Assembly: GCF_016772475.1 (NCBI RefSeq)
Contig: NZ_CP068595.1
Location: 2,294,001-2,358,000 of the forward strand
Source: Paenibacillus sonchi
Lineage (GTDB): Bacteria; Bacillota; Bacilli; Paenibacillales; Paenibacillaceae
Direction: 5' to 3'
DNA: 64,000 nucleotides
This document shows, in pieces, positions 24,640-34,511 of the stretch. Each line of letters starts with the position of its first letter. Within the stretch, counting starts at the first letter, position 1. A model generated the notes under the pieces. That model did not search any database, was not told the origin of the DNA, and was given only the letters and a program-made list of their open reading frames with translations. Both the position numbers and the translations under genes were made by a program.

Positions 24640-27600
24640 TTGGATGAGGATAACAGGGAGCTTTTGGATTATGCATTCCTGATGTCTCCGCTTGGAACGG
24701 GAGTACTGTCTCAAGAGGGAAAGTGGCTGAAGGTGAATCCCGCTTTTTGCTATACGATCGGCTGCAGCGAACAGGAGTTTCTGGCCGGTGGCCTGCTGCA
24801 CAACACTGTTGCCCAGCAGGAGGGGATTCAGCAAATAGACATCAATCTTCTTATCGGCGAGCTTGCCTCCTCCCCGGAGCGTTCTCTGGTCAAAGAGAAG
24901 AAATTTCTAACCCGCTCCGGCCGCACGGTGTGGCTCCTGCTCACGTTCGTGAAGGCTGCGGCGGGACAAGCTTGTTCACATATTATTGTCTACGCCCAGG
25001 ATATTACCGACCGCAAAATCGCGGATCAGCTGACTGTGGACAGCCGTGATCTGTATGATTTATTTATAAAAGATGACCAGACGATGATTTCCTTCACCCT
25101 GCCCGATGGAACGCTGAGCTTCATATCTCCTTCCTCACAGCTGCAGATCGGCTTTGCGCCAGAGGAGATGGTTGGCAGGAACAGGCTGGAGTTCTACCAT
25201 CCTGATGATGTTGAAGGGATGGACCAGTCCCAAGGTCTGCTGGAGAACAAAACCTATATCCGCCGCCTGCGCCATAAAGACGGACATTATTTGTGGTTCG
25301 AGACCTCCTTTCATGTAATCCATGATGAAAATAATGAAATCGTGCGGATCATGGGTATCGGGCGCAATGTGACCAGCCGCAAGCAGAATGAGGAGGCTCT
25401 GGCTGCTGCCCAGCGTGTGGCGAAGATTGGTTCATGGGTGTGGGATTTATCCAAAGGCAGATTGGTGTTTTCGGAGGAACTGCAGCGTATGCTGCACTAT
25501 AGCACGGGGACGGATGTAAAATACGAAACCTTTTTGTCTCTGGTTCATCCGGACGACCTGGAGCTGCTGAAAGCGGGAGTTGAACGGGCGGTGAAAAAGG
25601 GGGAGTCCGGTGAATCCTCCTACCGTCTGGTTCTTCCTGACGCAACGCTGCTTACGGTAAACATTCAATGGGATGTTACGCGCGGCCCTACCGGCAAGCC
25701 GGTGCAGCTTATCGGCATGATGCAGGATATTACCGAGCGGCGTCAGATGGAACAGCAGCTTAGAGAAAGCGAGCAGCGCTACAAGTCCCTTTTCGAGTAT
25801 AATCCGTCAGCAGTCTACTCCATGAATCTGAACGGGGATTATTTGACGGCCAATGCCAATCTGGAGGAACTGACAGGATATACTCTTGATGAGCTGATCG
25901 GAATGTATTTTGGACCCATTGTGCATGAGAAGGATATTGAGAAGACTCTGCATCATTTCAAACTGGCCAGCCAGGGAGAGCCGCAGAGCTATGATCTGAC
26001 ACTGATCCATAAAGATGGCCATCTCGTCGAAATCAATACTCTCAACATTCCAATCATCGTAGACAAGCAGGTAGTGGGGGTGTATGGGATTTCCCGCGAC
26101 ATCACCGAGCGCATCAGGTATACCGAGCAAATCGAGAAGCTGAGCAATGAATACACGCTGATTCTGAATGCGGTGTCGGAAGGCATATTCGGACTGGATA
26201 CCGAGGGAAGGATCACGTTCATCAATCCGGCTGGTGCACATATGCTGGGGTTTGAGCAGGACGAAATTATGGGCCGCTCCTATCTGAACCATATCGGGCA
26301 AACGGCGTCTGACGCTGTTCATTACCGGATGGAAGCTTCCCCTCTGATCCGGGTTATTCAGGCAGGTGAGTCCCAGCGGAGCATGGATGCGGTGTTGTGG
26401 CGCAAAGACGGCTCAAGTTTTCTTGCTGAATATCAGGCAACACCTCTGTTTGACAAAGGAGAGCGCAAAGGTGCGGTTGTGGTATTCCGGGATATTACCG
26501 ATGAACAGGAAATTATCCGTGCGAAGGAGTCTGCCGAGAAGGCGGACCAGGCCAAATCGGAGTTCCTGGCGGTGATGAGCCACGAGTTGCGGACCCCGAT
26601 GAACGGGATTATTGGCATGACGGATTTACTGGCTGAAACGGACCTTAATGAGGAGCAGCGCGGTTATGCGGAGATCATCAGCCAGAGCAGCTCTTCCCTG
26701 CTGTATATTCTCAATGAGATTCTGGATTTCAGCAAAATCGAAGCCGGTAAAATGACCCTTATGCATGAGCCGGTGAGTGTGGAGTCCGTGATGGGCATTG
26801 TTACCGAACTGTTCTCCCCCAAAGCGAAGGAAAAAAATATCCTGCTGTCCAGCCGCATAGCGGAAGATGTGCCGGAGCTGATTATGGGCGACGCGGACCG
26901 TTTGCGTCAGGTGCTCGTTAATTTGGTGAGCAATGCCGTCAAGTTTACCGAGGAAGGACAAGTCTCGATTGGCGTAGAAACAGAATTTTGCCCGAATGCG
27001 AAGAAGCTCAGCCTGAAGTTCAGTGTGCAGGATACCGGAATCGGTATTCCCTCCGAAAAGCAGCCGCAGCTCTTCCAATCCTTTTCCCAGCTGCATCCGT
27101 CGATTAACCGCAAGTATGGGGGGACAGGCCTGGGACTTGCGATCTGCAAACGCCTTGTCGAGCTAATGGGCGGTGCGATTGGGGTAGAGAGTGTAGAAGG
27201 AAAAGGATCAAAATTCTTCTTTACGCTTCCTATCGACCCCGGTGGGGAATGGGAAGAGAACGGGGCGGAGGATCATGAGCCGCCAGAAGATTTATATACG
27301 CCGGATAGCGGTGGAAATACTGCTGCCTATGCGGTCCGGAATCATTTGCAACAGGCGGGGAGCGGTAGTTTATTGCCTGCCGGAGGACTCAGCCCCGGGC
27401 TGCCTGAAGCGAAGTATGGGCCCCTGCGGATTCTGGTGGCGGAAGACCATCCCGTCAATCAGAAGCTTATACTGACGATGCTGGAGAAGCGGGGGTATCG
27501 GGCGGATCTTGCCGAGAACGGCCAGCAGGCGCTGCAGGCCGTTCTCCGGCAGCCGTATGATCTGGTCTTCATGGATGTGCAAATGCCGGTGATGAGCGGG

Positions 27601-27798
27601 CTGACAGCGGCTGCGGGCATCAGGGAGCAGGCACCGCCGAACCACCAGCCGTTCATCGTTGCGGTAACCGCATATGCCAGGCCGGAGGATCGGGAGCGGT
27701 GCCTGGCTGTAGGCATGGAAGACTTCGTGAGCAAGCCGTTTCTCTCCTCTGACATCGAACGGATACTCCGGGAGCGGATGGAAAAGATATCGTTATGA
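24640..27798 (+). CDS. Multi-PAS hybrid sensor histidine kinase with receiver domain
   Basis: 1052 residues, TTG start after GAAGGAGGCC. No membrane helix is visible, so it is a cytosolic sensor. There are five PAS/PAC units (about 8-130, 135-252, 257-370, 378-490, 500-620), several followed by the PAC end DITERR or DITERI. The kinase core follows: H-box [10 protein letters not shown] (His near 648), N-box NLVSNAVKF (about 760), DTGIGIP and [10 protein letters not shown] receiver domain starts at about 930 (ILVAEDHP) with the phospho-acceptor Asp in FMDVQMP (about 977). Signal unknown. The next gene overlaps its stop by four bases. Confidence 0.9.
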   Translation: MDEDNRELLDYAFLMSPLGTGVLSQEGKWLKVNPAFCYTIGCSEQEFLAGGLLHNTVAQQEGIQQIDINLLIGELASSPERSLVKEKKFLTRSGRTVWLLLTFVKAAAGQACSHIIVYAQDITDRKIADQLTVDSRDLYDLFIKDDQTMISFTLPDGTLSFISPSSQLQIGFAPEEMVGRNRLEFYHPDDVEGMDQSQGLLENKTYIRRLRHKDGHYLWFETSFHVIHDENNEIVRIMGIGRNVTSRKQNEEALAAAQRVAKIGSWVWDLSKGRLVFSEELQRMLHYSTGTDVKYETFLSLVHPDDLELLKAGVERAVKKGESGESSYRLVLPDATLLTVNIQWDVTRGPTGKPVQLIGMMQDITERRQMEQQLRESEQRYKSLFEYNPSAVYSMNLNGDYLTANANLEELTGYTLDELIGMYFGPIVHEKDIEKTLHHFKLASQGEPQSYDLTLIHKDGHLVEINTLNIPIIVDKQVVGVYGISRDITERIRYTEQIEKLSNEYTLILNAVSEGIFGLDTEGRITFINPAGAHMLGFEQDEIMGRSYLNHIGQTASDAVHYRMEASPLIRVIQAGESQRSMDAVLWRKDGSSFLAEYQATPLFDKGERKGAVVVFRDITDEQEIIRAKESAEKADQAKSEFLAVMSHELRTPMNGIIGMTDLLAETDLNEEQRGYAEIISQSSSSLLYILNEILDFSKIEAGKMTLMHEPVSVESVMGIVTELFSPKAKEKNILLSSRIAEDVPELIMGDADRLRQVLVNLVSNAVKFTEEGQVSIGVETEFCPNAKKLSLKFSVQDTGIGIPSEKQPQLFQSFSQLHPSINRKYGGTGLGLAICKRLVELMGGAIGVESVEGKGSKFFFTLPIDPGGEWEENGAEDHEPPEDLYTPDSGGNTAAYAVRNHLQQAGSGSLLPAGGLSPGLPEAKYGPLRILVAEDHPVNQKLILTMLEKRGYRADLAENGQQALQAVLRQPYDLVFMDVQMPVMSGLTAAAGIREQAPPNHQPFIVAVTAYARPEDRERCLAVGMEDFVSKPFLSSDIERILRERMEKISL

Positions 27799-28403
27799 GA
27801 GAGGAACAAACGGGAATTCGTCTGAATGTGGAGCCGTACACACAGTGGGAGCCGGGCGTATTTTCGCCCGGCTCTGCCTGCGGCCCGGCGACCATGGCCG
27901 CCTTAATGGAATATTGGCACACGCGGAGAGGCTGCAGCTTAATTCCTGGAGCAGGTCATTTCCAATCCAAGGCGGCGCATATCAATTATATATACAGTCA
28001 TCACGGAGGGACTCCATGGGGGATGAGTGCGCGCGGTTTTGTCAAAGGGCTGCAGGATTACCTGGGAGCTGCTCTTCCGCATGAGAACCGCAAGCCGTTT
28101 TCGGTATCCCTTTTTAATAATATGCAGAGGTACCAAGCCGAGATTGACGCGAAGCGCCCGGTAGCGGTGAAGTTCGACAAATGGTTCAGCCTCCGCTGGA
28201 GGGGAAGCTATGCCTATGATTATCATTGGGTGCTGGGAAGCGGTTACGATGTGGCAGATGCGGCAACGGGACCTGTGCTGATTGTCCAGGATAATGGCAT
28301 GCGCCATAAGAATGGAGGGTTTACCCCCGGCCGGGAACGCCGGATTCCTTATTTGCCCAACCGGAGCATTCTCACCATGGTAGCTTTGCATATAGACCTC
28401 TAA
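27795..28403 (+). CDS. C39-like papain-fold peptidase
   Basis: 202 residues. The catalytic Cys lies in GSACGPATMAALMEYW, the His in DYHWVLGSGYD, and a polar residue in IVQDNGM, the order expected of the Peptidase_C39_2 group. There is no signal peptide. The ATG overlaps the kinase stop (ATGA), so the two are translationally coupled and may work in one signalling step. Not part of a bacteriocin exporter. The target is unknown, and a transglutaminase- or amidase-like activity of the same fold is possible. Confidence 0.7.
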   Translation: MREEQTGIRLNVEPYTQWEPGVFSPGSACGPATMAALMEYWHTRRGCSLIPGAGHFQSKAAHINYIYSHHGGTPWGMSARGFVKGLQDYLGAALPHENRKPFSVSLFNNMQRYQAEIDAKRPVAVKFDKWFSLRWRGSYAYDYHWVLGSGYDVADAATGPVLIVQDNGMRHKNGGFTPGRERRIPYLPNRSILTMVALHIDL

Positions 28404-28407
28404 GTAC

Positions 28408-28442
28408 AAACGTTTGCGCAAACTTGTTGATCAGGGTATAAT
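28408..28442 (+). promoter_or_regulatory. Pullulanase promoter with LacI-type operator
   Basis: The perfect palindrome GTTTGCGCAAAC (28412-28423), overlapping AAACGTTT, covers the -35 region TTGCGC. TATAAT (28437-28442) follows with a 17-bp spacer. This looks like the site of a LacI/GalR-type sugar regulator or CcpA, as expected for a maltodextrin gene. Confidence 0.6.
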
Positions 28443-28475
28443 ATCCAATTAATAAGGGGAAAAGGGGATAATTGG

Positions 28476-30448
28476 ATGTCAGTACAAAGGGAAATGGAAG
28501 AACCTATCTACTTTGGAGATCCTGCAGCTACCAGCGGGGTTTCTGTATTCGACCAGGATTTTGACATGCTGTTCAGCTATGACGGAGATGACCTTGGCCT
28601 CGCTTATACACCGGCCTGCTCAGCATTTTGTCTGTGGGCGCCTACCGCCCAGGAGGCGGAGGTTGTGCTGTATGACTCCTGGCAGCAGACTGCCGGCCGC
28701 CGCCTGCCTATGGTCCGCGAGGTGCGGGGGACCTGGAGACTGACGGTTTCCGGTGATCTGGAAGGCAAGCTGTACACCTACCGCGTGCGTATCGGGGAGC
28801 AGTGGAATGAAGCGGCGGACCCTTATGCCCGGGCTGTCGGTGTAAATGGGGATAGAGCGGCGATTATTGACCTGCGCAAGACGGACCCGGAGCGGTGGGC
28901 TGAGGATAAGCTGCCGTCGGCTGCCCCGCCGCTGGCTCATCCTGTAGACGCGGTTATTTATGAGCTTCACCTGCGGGATTTGTCCATTCATCCGGCCAGC
29001 GGGATTGCCCACAAAGGGCAATATCTGGGTCTAGCCGAAAGCGGAACACGGGGGCCGGGGGGATACTGACCGGACTGGATCATATCGCCGATCTTGGGGT
29101 GACGCATATTCAGCTGCTGCCTATCTACGACTACTCCACAGAGAGCGTGGACGAGACCAAGCTGGATCAGCCCCATTTTAACTGGGGGTATGATCCGAAG
29201 AATTTCAACGCGCCGGAGGGCTCTTATGCAACAGACCCCTACCTGCCGGGCCTGCGCATTACCGAGCTCAAAACCATGATCCAGGCGCTGCATGACCGGG
29301 GTCTGCGCGTGATCATGGATGTGGTCTACAACCATGTCTATGACGGGTACCGTGTGAATTTCACCAAGCTGGTTCCCGGCTACTATCTGCGCTATAAGCG
29401 GGATGGCAGTCTTTCCAACGGCTCGGGCTGCGGCAACGATACGGCTTCGGAGCGTATAATGATGTCCCGTTTTATTGTGGATTCGGTGCTCTACTGGGCC
29501 AGGGAATATCACTTGGATGGCTTCCGTTTTGATCTGATGGGCCTGATTGATATTGATACAATGGCGGAAATCCGCAGACGGCTGGACGAAATCGACCCTT
29601 CGATCATGACTATCGGCGAGGGTTGGATTATGGAGACTGAGCTTGCCATGGAACGGCTGGCTAATCAGAGCAATGCAGATGCGCTGCCGGGGATCGGACA
29701 ATTCAACGATGGTTACCGGGATGCGGTGAAGGGCAACATTTTCCTGCCGGATGACCCCGGCTTTATCGGCGGCAGATCGGGACTGGAGCAGGCGGTAAAG
29801 ACAGGAATTACCGGGGGAGTGGTGTACGGACAGACAACCGGCCAATTTGCCGATGAACCCCAGCAATGCGTGAACTATATGGAGTGCCACGACAACCATA
29901 CCCTGTGGGATAAAATCGTCCTGTCCTCCCCAGGAGCCAGCAACGGACAGCACCGGGCGATGCACCGTCTGGCCTCCGCGATGGTCCTGACGAGCCAGGG
30001 AATTCCGTTCCTTCATGCCGGACAGGAATTTCTGCGCACCAAAGATGGGGTGGAGAACAGCTTCAGGTCACCGGTCGACATCAATTGGCTGGACTGGGAG
30101 CGCTGTGCAGCGTATGCGGACGATGTTACTTACATGAAAAAGCTCATCGCGCTGCGCCGGGCACATCCTGCTTTTCGACTGCGCAGTGCGGAAGAAATCC
30201 GCGCGAAGCTGTTTTTTGAGAAGGCGCCTGCGGGTGTCATAGCCTATACCCTTCGGGAGCATGCCGGCGGCGATGAGGCGCAGCATCTGTACGTCGTCTA
30301 CAATACCAATCTGGAGGGGTCAACGCTTGCGCTGCCGCCGCTGGGAGGCTGGGAGCCGCTGCTGGGCGAAGAGCTGGCGGAGTTCCATACAGACGGGCGG
30401 CTGACTGTTAAGGGGATAGGAATGGTTGTACTGGCTGTTCGGGCTTAG
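28476..30448 (+). CDS. pulA: Type I pullulanase, one frameshift
   Basis: Two frames join at the six-G run 29057-29062; one more G restores GPGGILTGLDHIADLGVTH and a ~657-residue enzyme. The N-terminal part is a CBM48-like domain (FCLWAPTAQEAEVVLYD). The type I signature FNWGYDP is near residue 236, followed by IMDVVYNHV, the nucleophile region FRFDLMG (about 350), the acid IGEGW (about 379) and CHDNH (about 470). It hydrolyses alpha-1,6 links of pullulan, glycogen or limit dextrins. No signal peptide, so it is cytosolic. ATG follows AAGGGGAAAAGGGGATAATTGG. Confidence 0.88.
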
Positions 30449-30485
30449 CCTAACTAAGGCCGGAATCACGTGAGCGAAGAATATA

Positions 30486-30534
30486 AGGACTGTCTTATGG
30501 GTAGAGTCATCTGCCCACGGGACAGTCTTTTTTA
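30486..30534. terminator. Rho-independent terminator after pulA
   Basis: GGACTGTC and GACAGTC form the outer stem of a longer hairpin whose inner GGG and CCC also pair, followed by TTTTTT. Confidence 0.75.
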
Positions 30535-30567
30535 CTGTAAAAAACAGGCTCATTTTTCCAAAATTAA

Positions 30568-30638
30568 TACTACACCTGTCGTAGTAATTATGCTACAATG
30601 CAATTACTACGACAGATGTAGTACGACAGATGAAGTAG
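30568..30638 (+). promoter_or_regulatory. Large dyad operator for the PadR regulator
   Basis: Two 22-base arms (30568-30589 and 30602-30623) are inverted and match at 21 of 22 positions. Each arm is itself a dyad of the form ACTAC-N7-GTAGT. A third, partial unit (GTACGACAGATGAAGTAG) ends just before the ribosome binding site. TACAAT between the arms is a possible -10 box. The arrangement suggests cooperative autoregulation. Confidence 0.65.
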
Positions 30639-30650
30639 GGAGGAAGGTCA

Positions 30651-30977
30651 TTGATCAGCAGCGATGTGATCCGCGGATACAACGATACATTTATTTTATA
30701 CATGCTATTGGACGGAGAATCCTATGGTTACGAGATCGCCAAGAATATCAGGAAGCTGTCGGATGAGAAATATATTATGAAGGAAACCACCCTTTATTCA
30801 GCGTTTACCCGGCTGGAGAAGAACGGGTACATCAGCTCTTTTTATAAGGACGGGACACTCGGGAAGCGGCGCACCTACTACCGCATCACTCCGGAGGGGC
30901 TGGCCTATTACCATGAGAAATGTGCGGAGTGGCTGATTACCCAGGAAGTTGTAAACAAATTTATTAAGGAGCTGTGA
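30651..30977 (+). CDS. PadR-family transcriptional regulator
   Basis: 108 residues, TTG start after GGGAGGAAGG. The winged-helix core is typical: FILYMLLDGESYGYEIAKNI, then MKETTLYSAFTRLEKNGYI and the wing GKRRTYYRITPEGLAYY. The short C-terminal helix fits the compact PadR subfamily 2. The adjoining membrane protein gene starts 6 bp later, the standard PadR-HAAS pair in which PadR represses both. The large dyad upstream is the likely operator. Confidence 0.9.
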   Translation: MISSDVIRGYNDTFILYMLLDGESYGYEIAKNIRKLSDEKYIMKETTLYSAFTRLEKNGYISSFYKDGTLGKRRTYYRITPEGLAYYHEKCAEWLITQEVVNKFIKEL

Positions 30978-30983
30978 TCAGGA

Positions 30984-31772
30984 ATGGACACTATCAACAG
31001 TTATTTAAACAATATGTTTGCCGCGCTCCCCAAGACCGTGCAGATGGAGGGGATTAAGCAGGACCTGCTGGCGAGCATGGAGGAGAAGTATCATGAGCTC
31101 AAGGAAGAAGGCAAAACCGAAAATGAAGCCATTGGCATCGTGATCTCCGAGTTTGGCAACATTGATGAACTGATGGAAGAGCTTGAAATTACGGTTGAAG
31201 ACGAGGAAAACAATCTTTCCGCGCTTGCACCCGAGGATACCTGGGGCTACATGGTTGCCAAGAAAAAAGCGGGGTTCATGATAGGGATTGGTGGGATGCT
31301 GTGCCTCATAGGGCCTGCGCTGCTGATTCTGCTCGTTGTCCTGGCTGAGACCGGTTTTCTACAAGGAATCCTTTCGGAAGACGCTGCAGGAATCCTAGGT
31401 GTGGTTGCTTTGCTTATACTGGTGGCTCTGGCGGTTGGACTATTCATATTCAGCGGCATGATGCTGGAGAAATATAAGTATTTGAACAAAGGCTTTAACC
31501 TGCCGCAACATTTGCGGTCCGAGATTCAGCAGCGGAGCAGTGCATATGCCTCTACGTATAATTTGTCCCTGGTGATGGGCGTATGCCTGTGTGTATTAAG
31601 TCCCGTTCCGGTCATTGCGGAGTCTCTCATCAATAACGATTCTTCCGGTTATGGCGCGGTCCTTTTACTCGCAATGATTGCCGTGGCTGTTTTTCTGTTC
31701 ATATACTATGGAAACATCAAGGAGAGCTTCAGCTTTCTGCTTAAAGAGGGGGAATACACCCGGGAAAAGTAA
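30984..31772 (+). CDS. HAAS/permease-prefix-domain membrane protein, probable premature stop
   Basis: 262 residues. Residues 1-75 form the helical HAAS (DUF1700-like) domain: INSYLNNMFAALPKTVQMEGIKQDLLASM and EAIGIVISEFGNIDELMEELE. Four hydrophobic helices follow. Such proteins sit beside PadR regulators and often adjust an envelope-stress response. The TAA at 31770-31772 is followed in the same frame by sequence that begins EENRVMMGSAGAI and codes for the last two helices usual in this family. One base change would therefore give a ~322-residue protein. Confidence 0.8.
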   Translation: MDTINSYLNNMFAALPKTVQMEGIKQDLLASMEEKYHELKEEGKTENEAIGIVISEFGNIDELMEELEITVEDEENNLSALAPEDTWGYMVAKKKAGFMIGIGGMLCLIGPALLILLVVLAETGFLQGILSEDAAGILGVVALLILVALAVGLFIFSGMMLEKYKYLNKGFNLPQHLRSEIQQRSSAYASTYNLSLVMGVCLCVLSPVPVIAESLINNDSSGYGAVLLLAMIAVAVFLFIYYGNIKESFSFLLKEGEYTREK

Positions 31773-31787
31773 GAGGAGAACCGGGTC

Positions 31788-31952
31788 ATGATGGGCAGCG
31801 CTGGAGCCATTATCCGGCCGCTGTCCATTTTCATTTTCCTGATCAGCGGTTTTGTTTTCGGGATCTGGAGTGTTTATTGGATCGTGTTCCCAGTAACCGC
31901 GATTCTGCTGAGTGTGATCCACTCTATACGTCATGCAGCCAAGGAAAAATAG
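31788..31952 (+). CDS. Small membrane protein, in-frame C-terminal remainder of the HAAS protein
   Basis: 54 residues with two helices (PLSIFIFLISGFVFGIW and YWIVFPVTAILLSVIHSI). The frame is the same as the HAAS gene and is separated from it only by TAA plus five codons. GAGGAG eight bases before ATG could allow separate translation. The most economical view is that it is the end of a longer ancestral protein. A split two-subunit form remains possible. Confidence 0.55.
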   Translation: MMGSAGAIIRPLSIFIFLISGFVFGIWSVYWIVFPVTAILLSVIHSIRHAAKEK

Positions 31953-32210
31953 AGTATTGAATAGCTTTGCCCATTCCCGGAATTTTATTTAAAAAATGTG
32001 ACATTACTCATTTAGGCTGTAGAGGATAGATGATAATATGAAGGCATTTCAGGCGGCAATCCGCCTTCTCACAGCTTTTTGCTTTGCTGCTTTACAGTGA
32101 CAAATGATCAATCGGTGACAGAGAGTACTGTCTTTTTGGAGCCGGATGGGGCAAGAATGCCGCCTTTAAATATACGGCGGCCAATCAGAGAGACTCGGAG
32201 GATGACAGGT

Positions 32211-33695
32211 ATGGGTAAAGCAACAGGATTTCTCGAATATCAGCGGCAGACTCCTGCGGAGTGCGAGCCTTTGGAACGGATTAAGAACTGGAATGAATTT
32301 GCGCAGCCGATGGATGAGGAGAAGCTACGGGAGCAGGGCGCACGCTGCATGGATTGCGGTACGCCGTTCTGCCATGTAGGGCGTCTGCTCTCGGGGATGG
32401 CTTCCGGCTGTCCGCTGCATAATCTTATTCCGGAATGGAATGATATGGTATACCGCGGCAACTGGGAGGTAGCCCTGAAACGGCTGCACAAGACGAATAA
32501 CTTTCCGGAGTTTACCGGACGTGTCTGTCCTGCGCCTTGCGAAGGCGCATGTACCGTGGGAATGAACGGCAAGCCGGTCACCATCAAATCGATTGAAAAA
32601 GCCATAGTGGACAGAGGTTTTGAGGAAGGCTGGATTGTTCCCCAGCCGCCGCTCACCCGTACGGGCAAAAAGGTCGCCATCGTCGGCTCCGGCCCGGCAG
32701 GCCTTGCTTGTGCCGCACAGCTGAACAAGGCGGGACACAGTGTAACCGTATATGAACGTGCGGACCGCATCGGCGGCCTGCTGACTTACGGAATCCCGAA
32801 CATGAAGCTCGACAAAAAGACTGTACAGCGCCGCGTGGATCTGCTGGCGGCAGAAGGCATTACCTTTGTTACCCGTACCGAAATCGGCAGAGATATTCCC
32901 GCATCGCAGCTGAAGGAGGAGCATGATGCAGTGGTGCTCTGCGGCGGCTCCACGCAGGCGCGTGATCTGGCGCTGGAAGGGCGCGGGCTGCGGGGCATTC
33001 ATCAGGCGATGGAGTTCCTGACGCTGAATACGAAGAGCCTGCTCGACTCGGGTCTCGCAGACGGCGAATATATCTCGGCGGCCGGCAAAGATGTGGTCGT
33101 CATTGGCGGCGGGGATACAGGCACGGACTGTGTGGCGACTTCCATCCGCCACGGCTGCCGCAGTGTGATCCAGCTGGAGATTATGCCGCAGTCTCCGCTT
33201 ACCCGCCAGGCGGGCAACCCTTGGCCGGAATGGCCGAAAGTGCTGAAGGTTGACTACGGCCAGCAGGAGGCGGCTTCGCTGTATCATGAAGATCCGCGCC
33301 GGTATCTGGTGAACACGAAACGTTTTGTTGGAGACGATGGCGGACATGTGCAGGAGCTGCATACTGTGCGTATTGAATGGAGCCGGAATGAGCAGGGCCG
33401 GATGGTGCCGGTTGAGGTTCCGGGCAGTGAAGAAGTCATCAAAGCGCAGCTTGTATTGCTCGCCCTGGGATTCACCGGACCGGAAGAGACAGTGCTCGGC
33501 CAGCTTGGAGTGGAGCGTGACGAGCGCTCCAACGCCAAAGCGGAGTTCGGAACACAGGCTACTAATGTAGAAGGTGTGTTTGCCGCAGGGGATATCCGGC
33601 GCGGCCAGAGCCTTGTGGTATGGGCGATTAACGAAGGGCGGCAGGCTGCACGGGAAGTGGACCGGTTCCTCACGGGTTCCTCGAATTTGCCTTAA
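32211..33695 (+). CDS. gltD: Glutamate synthase small (NADPH-binding) subunit
   Basis: 494 residues starting [15 protein letters not shown], ten bases after GGAGG. The N-terminal Fer4_20 region has the iron-sulfur cysteines in [26 protein letters not shown] and [14 protein letters not shown] first FAD/NAD motif is [17 protein letters not shown] and a second is [17 protein letters not shown]. It passes electrons from NADPH to the large subunit for glutamate synthesis. No gltB is adjacent; it may lie elsewhere, or this subunit may serve another partner. The 31953-32210 leader has an AGGCGG/CCGCCT hairpin but no riboswitch I recognise. Confidence 0.9.
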   Translation: MGKATGFLEYQRQTPAECEPLERIKNWNEFAQPMDEEKLREQGARCMDCGTPFCHVGRLLSGMASGCPLHNLIPEWNDMVYRGNWEVALKRLHKTNNFPEFTGRVCPAPCEGACTVGMNGKPVTIKSIEKAIVDRGFEEGWIVPQPPLTRTGKKVAIVGSGPAGLACAAQLNKAGHSVTVYERADRIGGLLTYGIPNMKLDKKTVQRRVDLLAAEGITFVTRTEIGRDIPASQLKEEHDAVVLCGGSTQARDLALEGRGLRGIHQAMEFLTLNTKSLLDSGLADGEYISAAGKDVVVIGGGDTGTDCVATSIRHGCRSVIQLEIMPQSPLTRQAGNPWPEWPKVLKVDYGQQEAASLYHEDPRRYLVNTKRFVGDDGGHVQELHTVRIEWSRNEQGRMVPVEVPGSEEVIKAQLVLLALGFTGPEETVLGQLGVERDERSNAKAEFGTQATNVEGVFAAGDIRRGQSLVVWAINEGRQAAREVDRFLTGSSNLP

Positions 33696-33723
33696 GTCAT
33701 GCTGGATAAGAACCTGTAGTTCA

Positions 33724-33743
33724 GGACGCCTCACGGGGCGTCC
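33724..33743 (+). terminator. Hairpin after gltD
   Basis: GGACGCC pairs with GGCGTCC around a short loop, 28 bp after the gltD stop, followed only by GCTTTGCG. A weak terminator. Confidence 0.55.
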
Positions 33744-33813
33744 GCTTTGCGTTTCCGGTCCCTTGCAGGTTAAGATAAATAGATACATAGTTCACATAAA
33801 AGGAGAATGGATC

Positions 33814-34356
33814 ATGAAACTGATGTTCATTTCGGATATCCACGGATCGCTGCATTGGCTGGAGCAGGCTTTGGCAAAGGCGGAGGAGGAGCAGCCGCAT
33901 ACGCTTGTTGTGCTCGGCGACTTCCTGTACCACGGGCCAAGGAATCCGCTGCCGGATGGTTATGATCCCCAGGGAGTCGCCGCCAAGCTGAATGCCTATG
34001 GCAAATCGCTGGTGGCCGTGCGCGGCAACTGTGACGCCGAGGTCGATCAGATGCTGCTGCAGTTCCCGATGATGGGCGACTATGTGCTGATCCTTCATGA
34101 AGGCCGGAAGATCTATGCCACCCACGGGCATGGCTTCAGCATCGACAATCTGCCCCCGCTTGCGCCGGGTGATGTTTTCATCCAAGGGCACACCCATCTC
34201 CCGGTAGCTGATGTCAAAGAAGGCATCACGGTGCTGAATCCCGGCTCGATCTCGCTGCCAAAAGAGAACAATCCCAACTCTTACGCGATCCTGGAGAATG
34301 GAGAATTCATCATCAAGGATTTTGCAGGAAAGATAGTGAAGCAGATTCGGCTGTAA
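33814..34356 (+). CDS. yfcE: YfcE-type metallophosphoesterase
   Basis: 180 residues from the ATG after AAAGGAGAATGG. All metal-binding blocks are present: FISDIHG, VLGDFLYHGPRN, VRGNCDAE, THGHGFS and QGHTHLPV. The closing NPGSISLPK is characteristic of YfcE, a Mn-dependent phosphodiesterase of about 184 residues. Cytosolic. The physiological substrate is not established for the family. Stands alone between terminators. Confidence 0.9.
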   Translation: MKLMFISDIHGSLHWLEQALAKAEEEQPHTLVVLGDFLYHGPRNPLPDGYDPQGVAAKLNAYGKSLVAVRGNCDAEVDQMLLQFPMMGDYVLILHEGRKIYATHGHGFSIDNLPPLAPGDVFIQGHTHLPVADVKEGITVLNPGSISLPKENNPNSYAILENGEFIIKDFAGKIVKQIRL

Positions 34357-34372
34357 AGTATAGCCTGGCCCT

Positions 34373-34400
34373 AATCCCCCTTGATTTTCCCAGGGGGATT
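34373..34400. terminator. Terminator after the yfcE-like gene
   Basis: AATCCCCCT pairs with AGGGGGATT, followed by TTGATTGT. It is palindromic enough to work in both directions. Confidence 0.7.
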
Positions 34401-34511
34401 TTGATTGTCCGGCAATTGAGCGCACCTCCATATTATTGTATGATGGGTAAGGAGCTTTTCCGGGGACGGCTTTCCCCGCTCCAAATATGAATAGCAGAGG
34501 TAATTATAAGA

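Noticed and set aside
32325..33788. 487-codon open frame antisense to gltD
   Set aside because: Codon pattern is the mirror of gltD; no family features. gltD cysteine and dinucleotide motifs are decisive.
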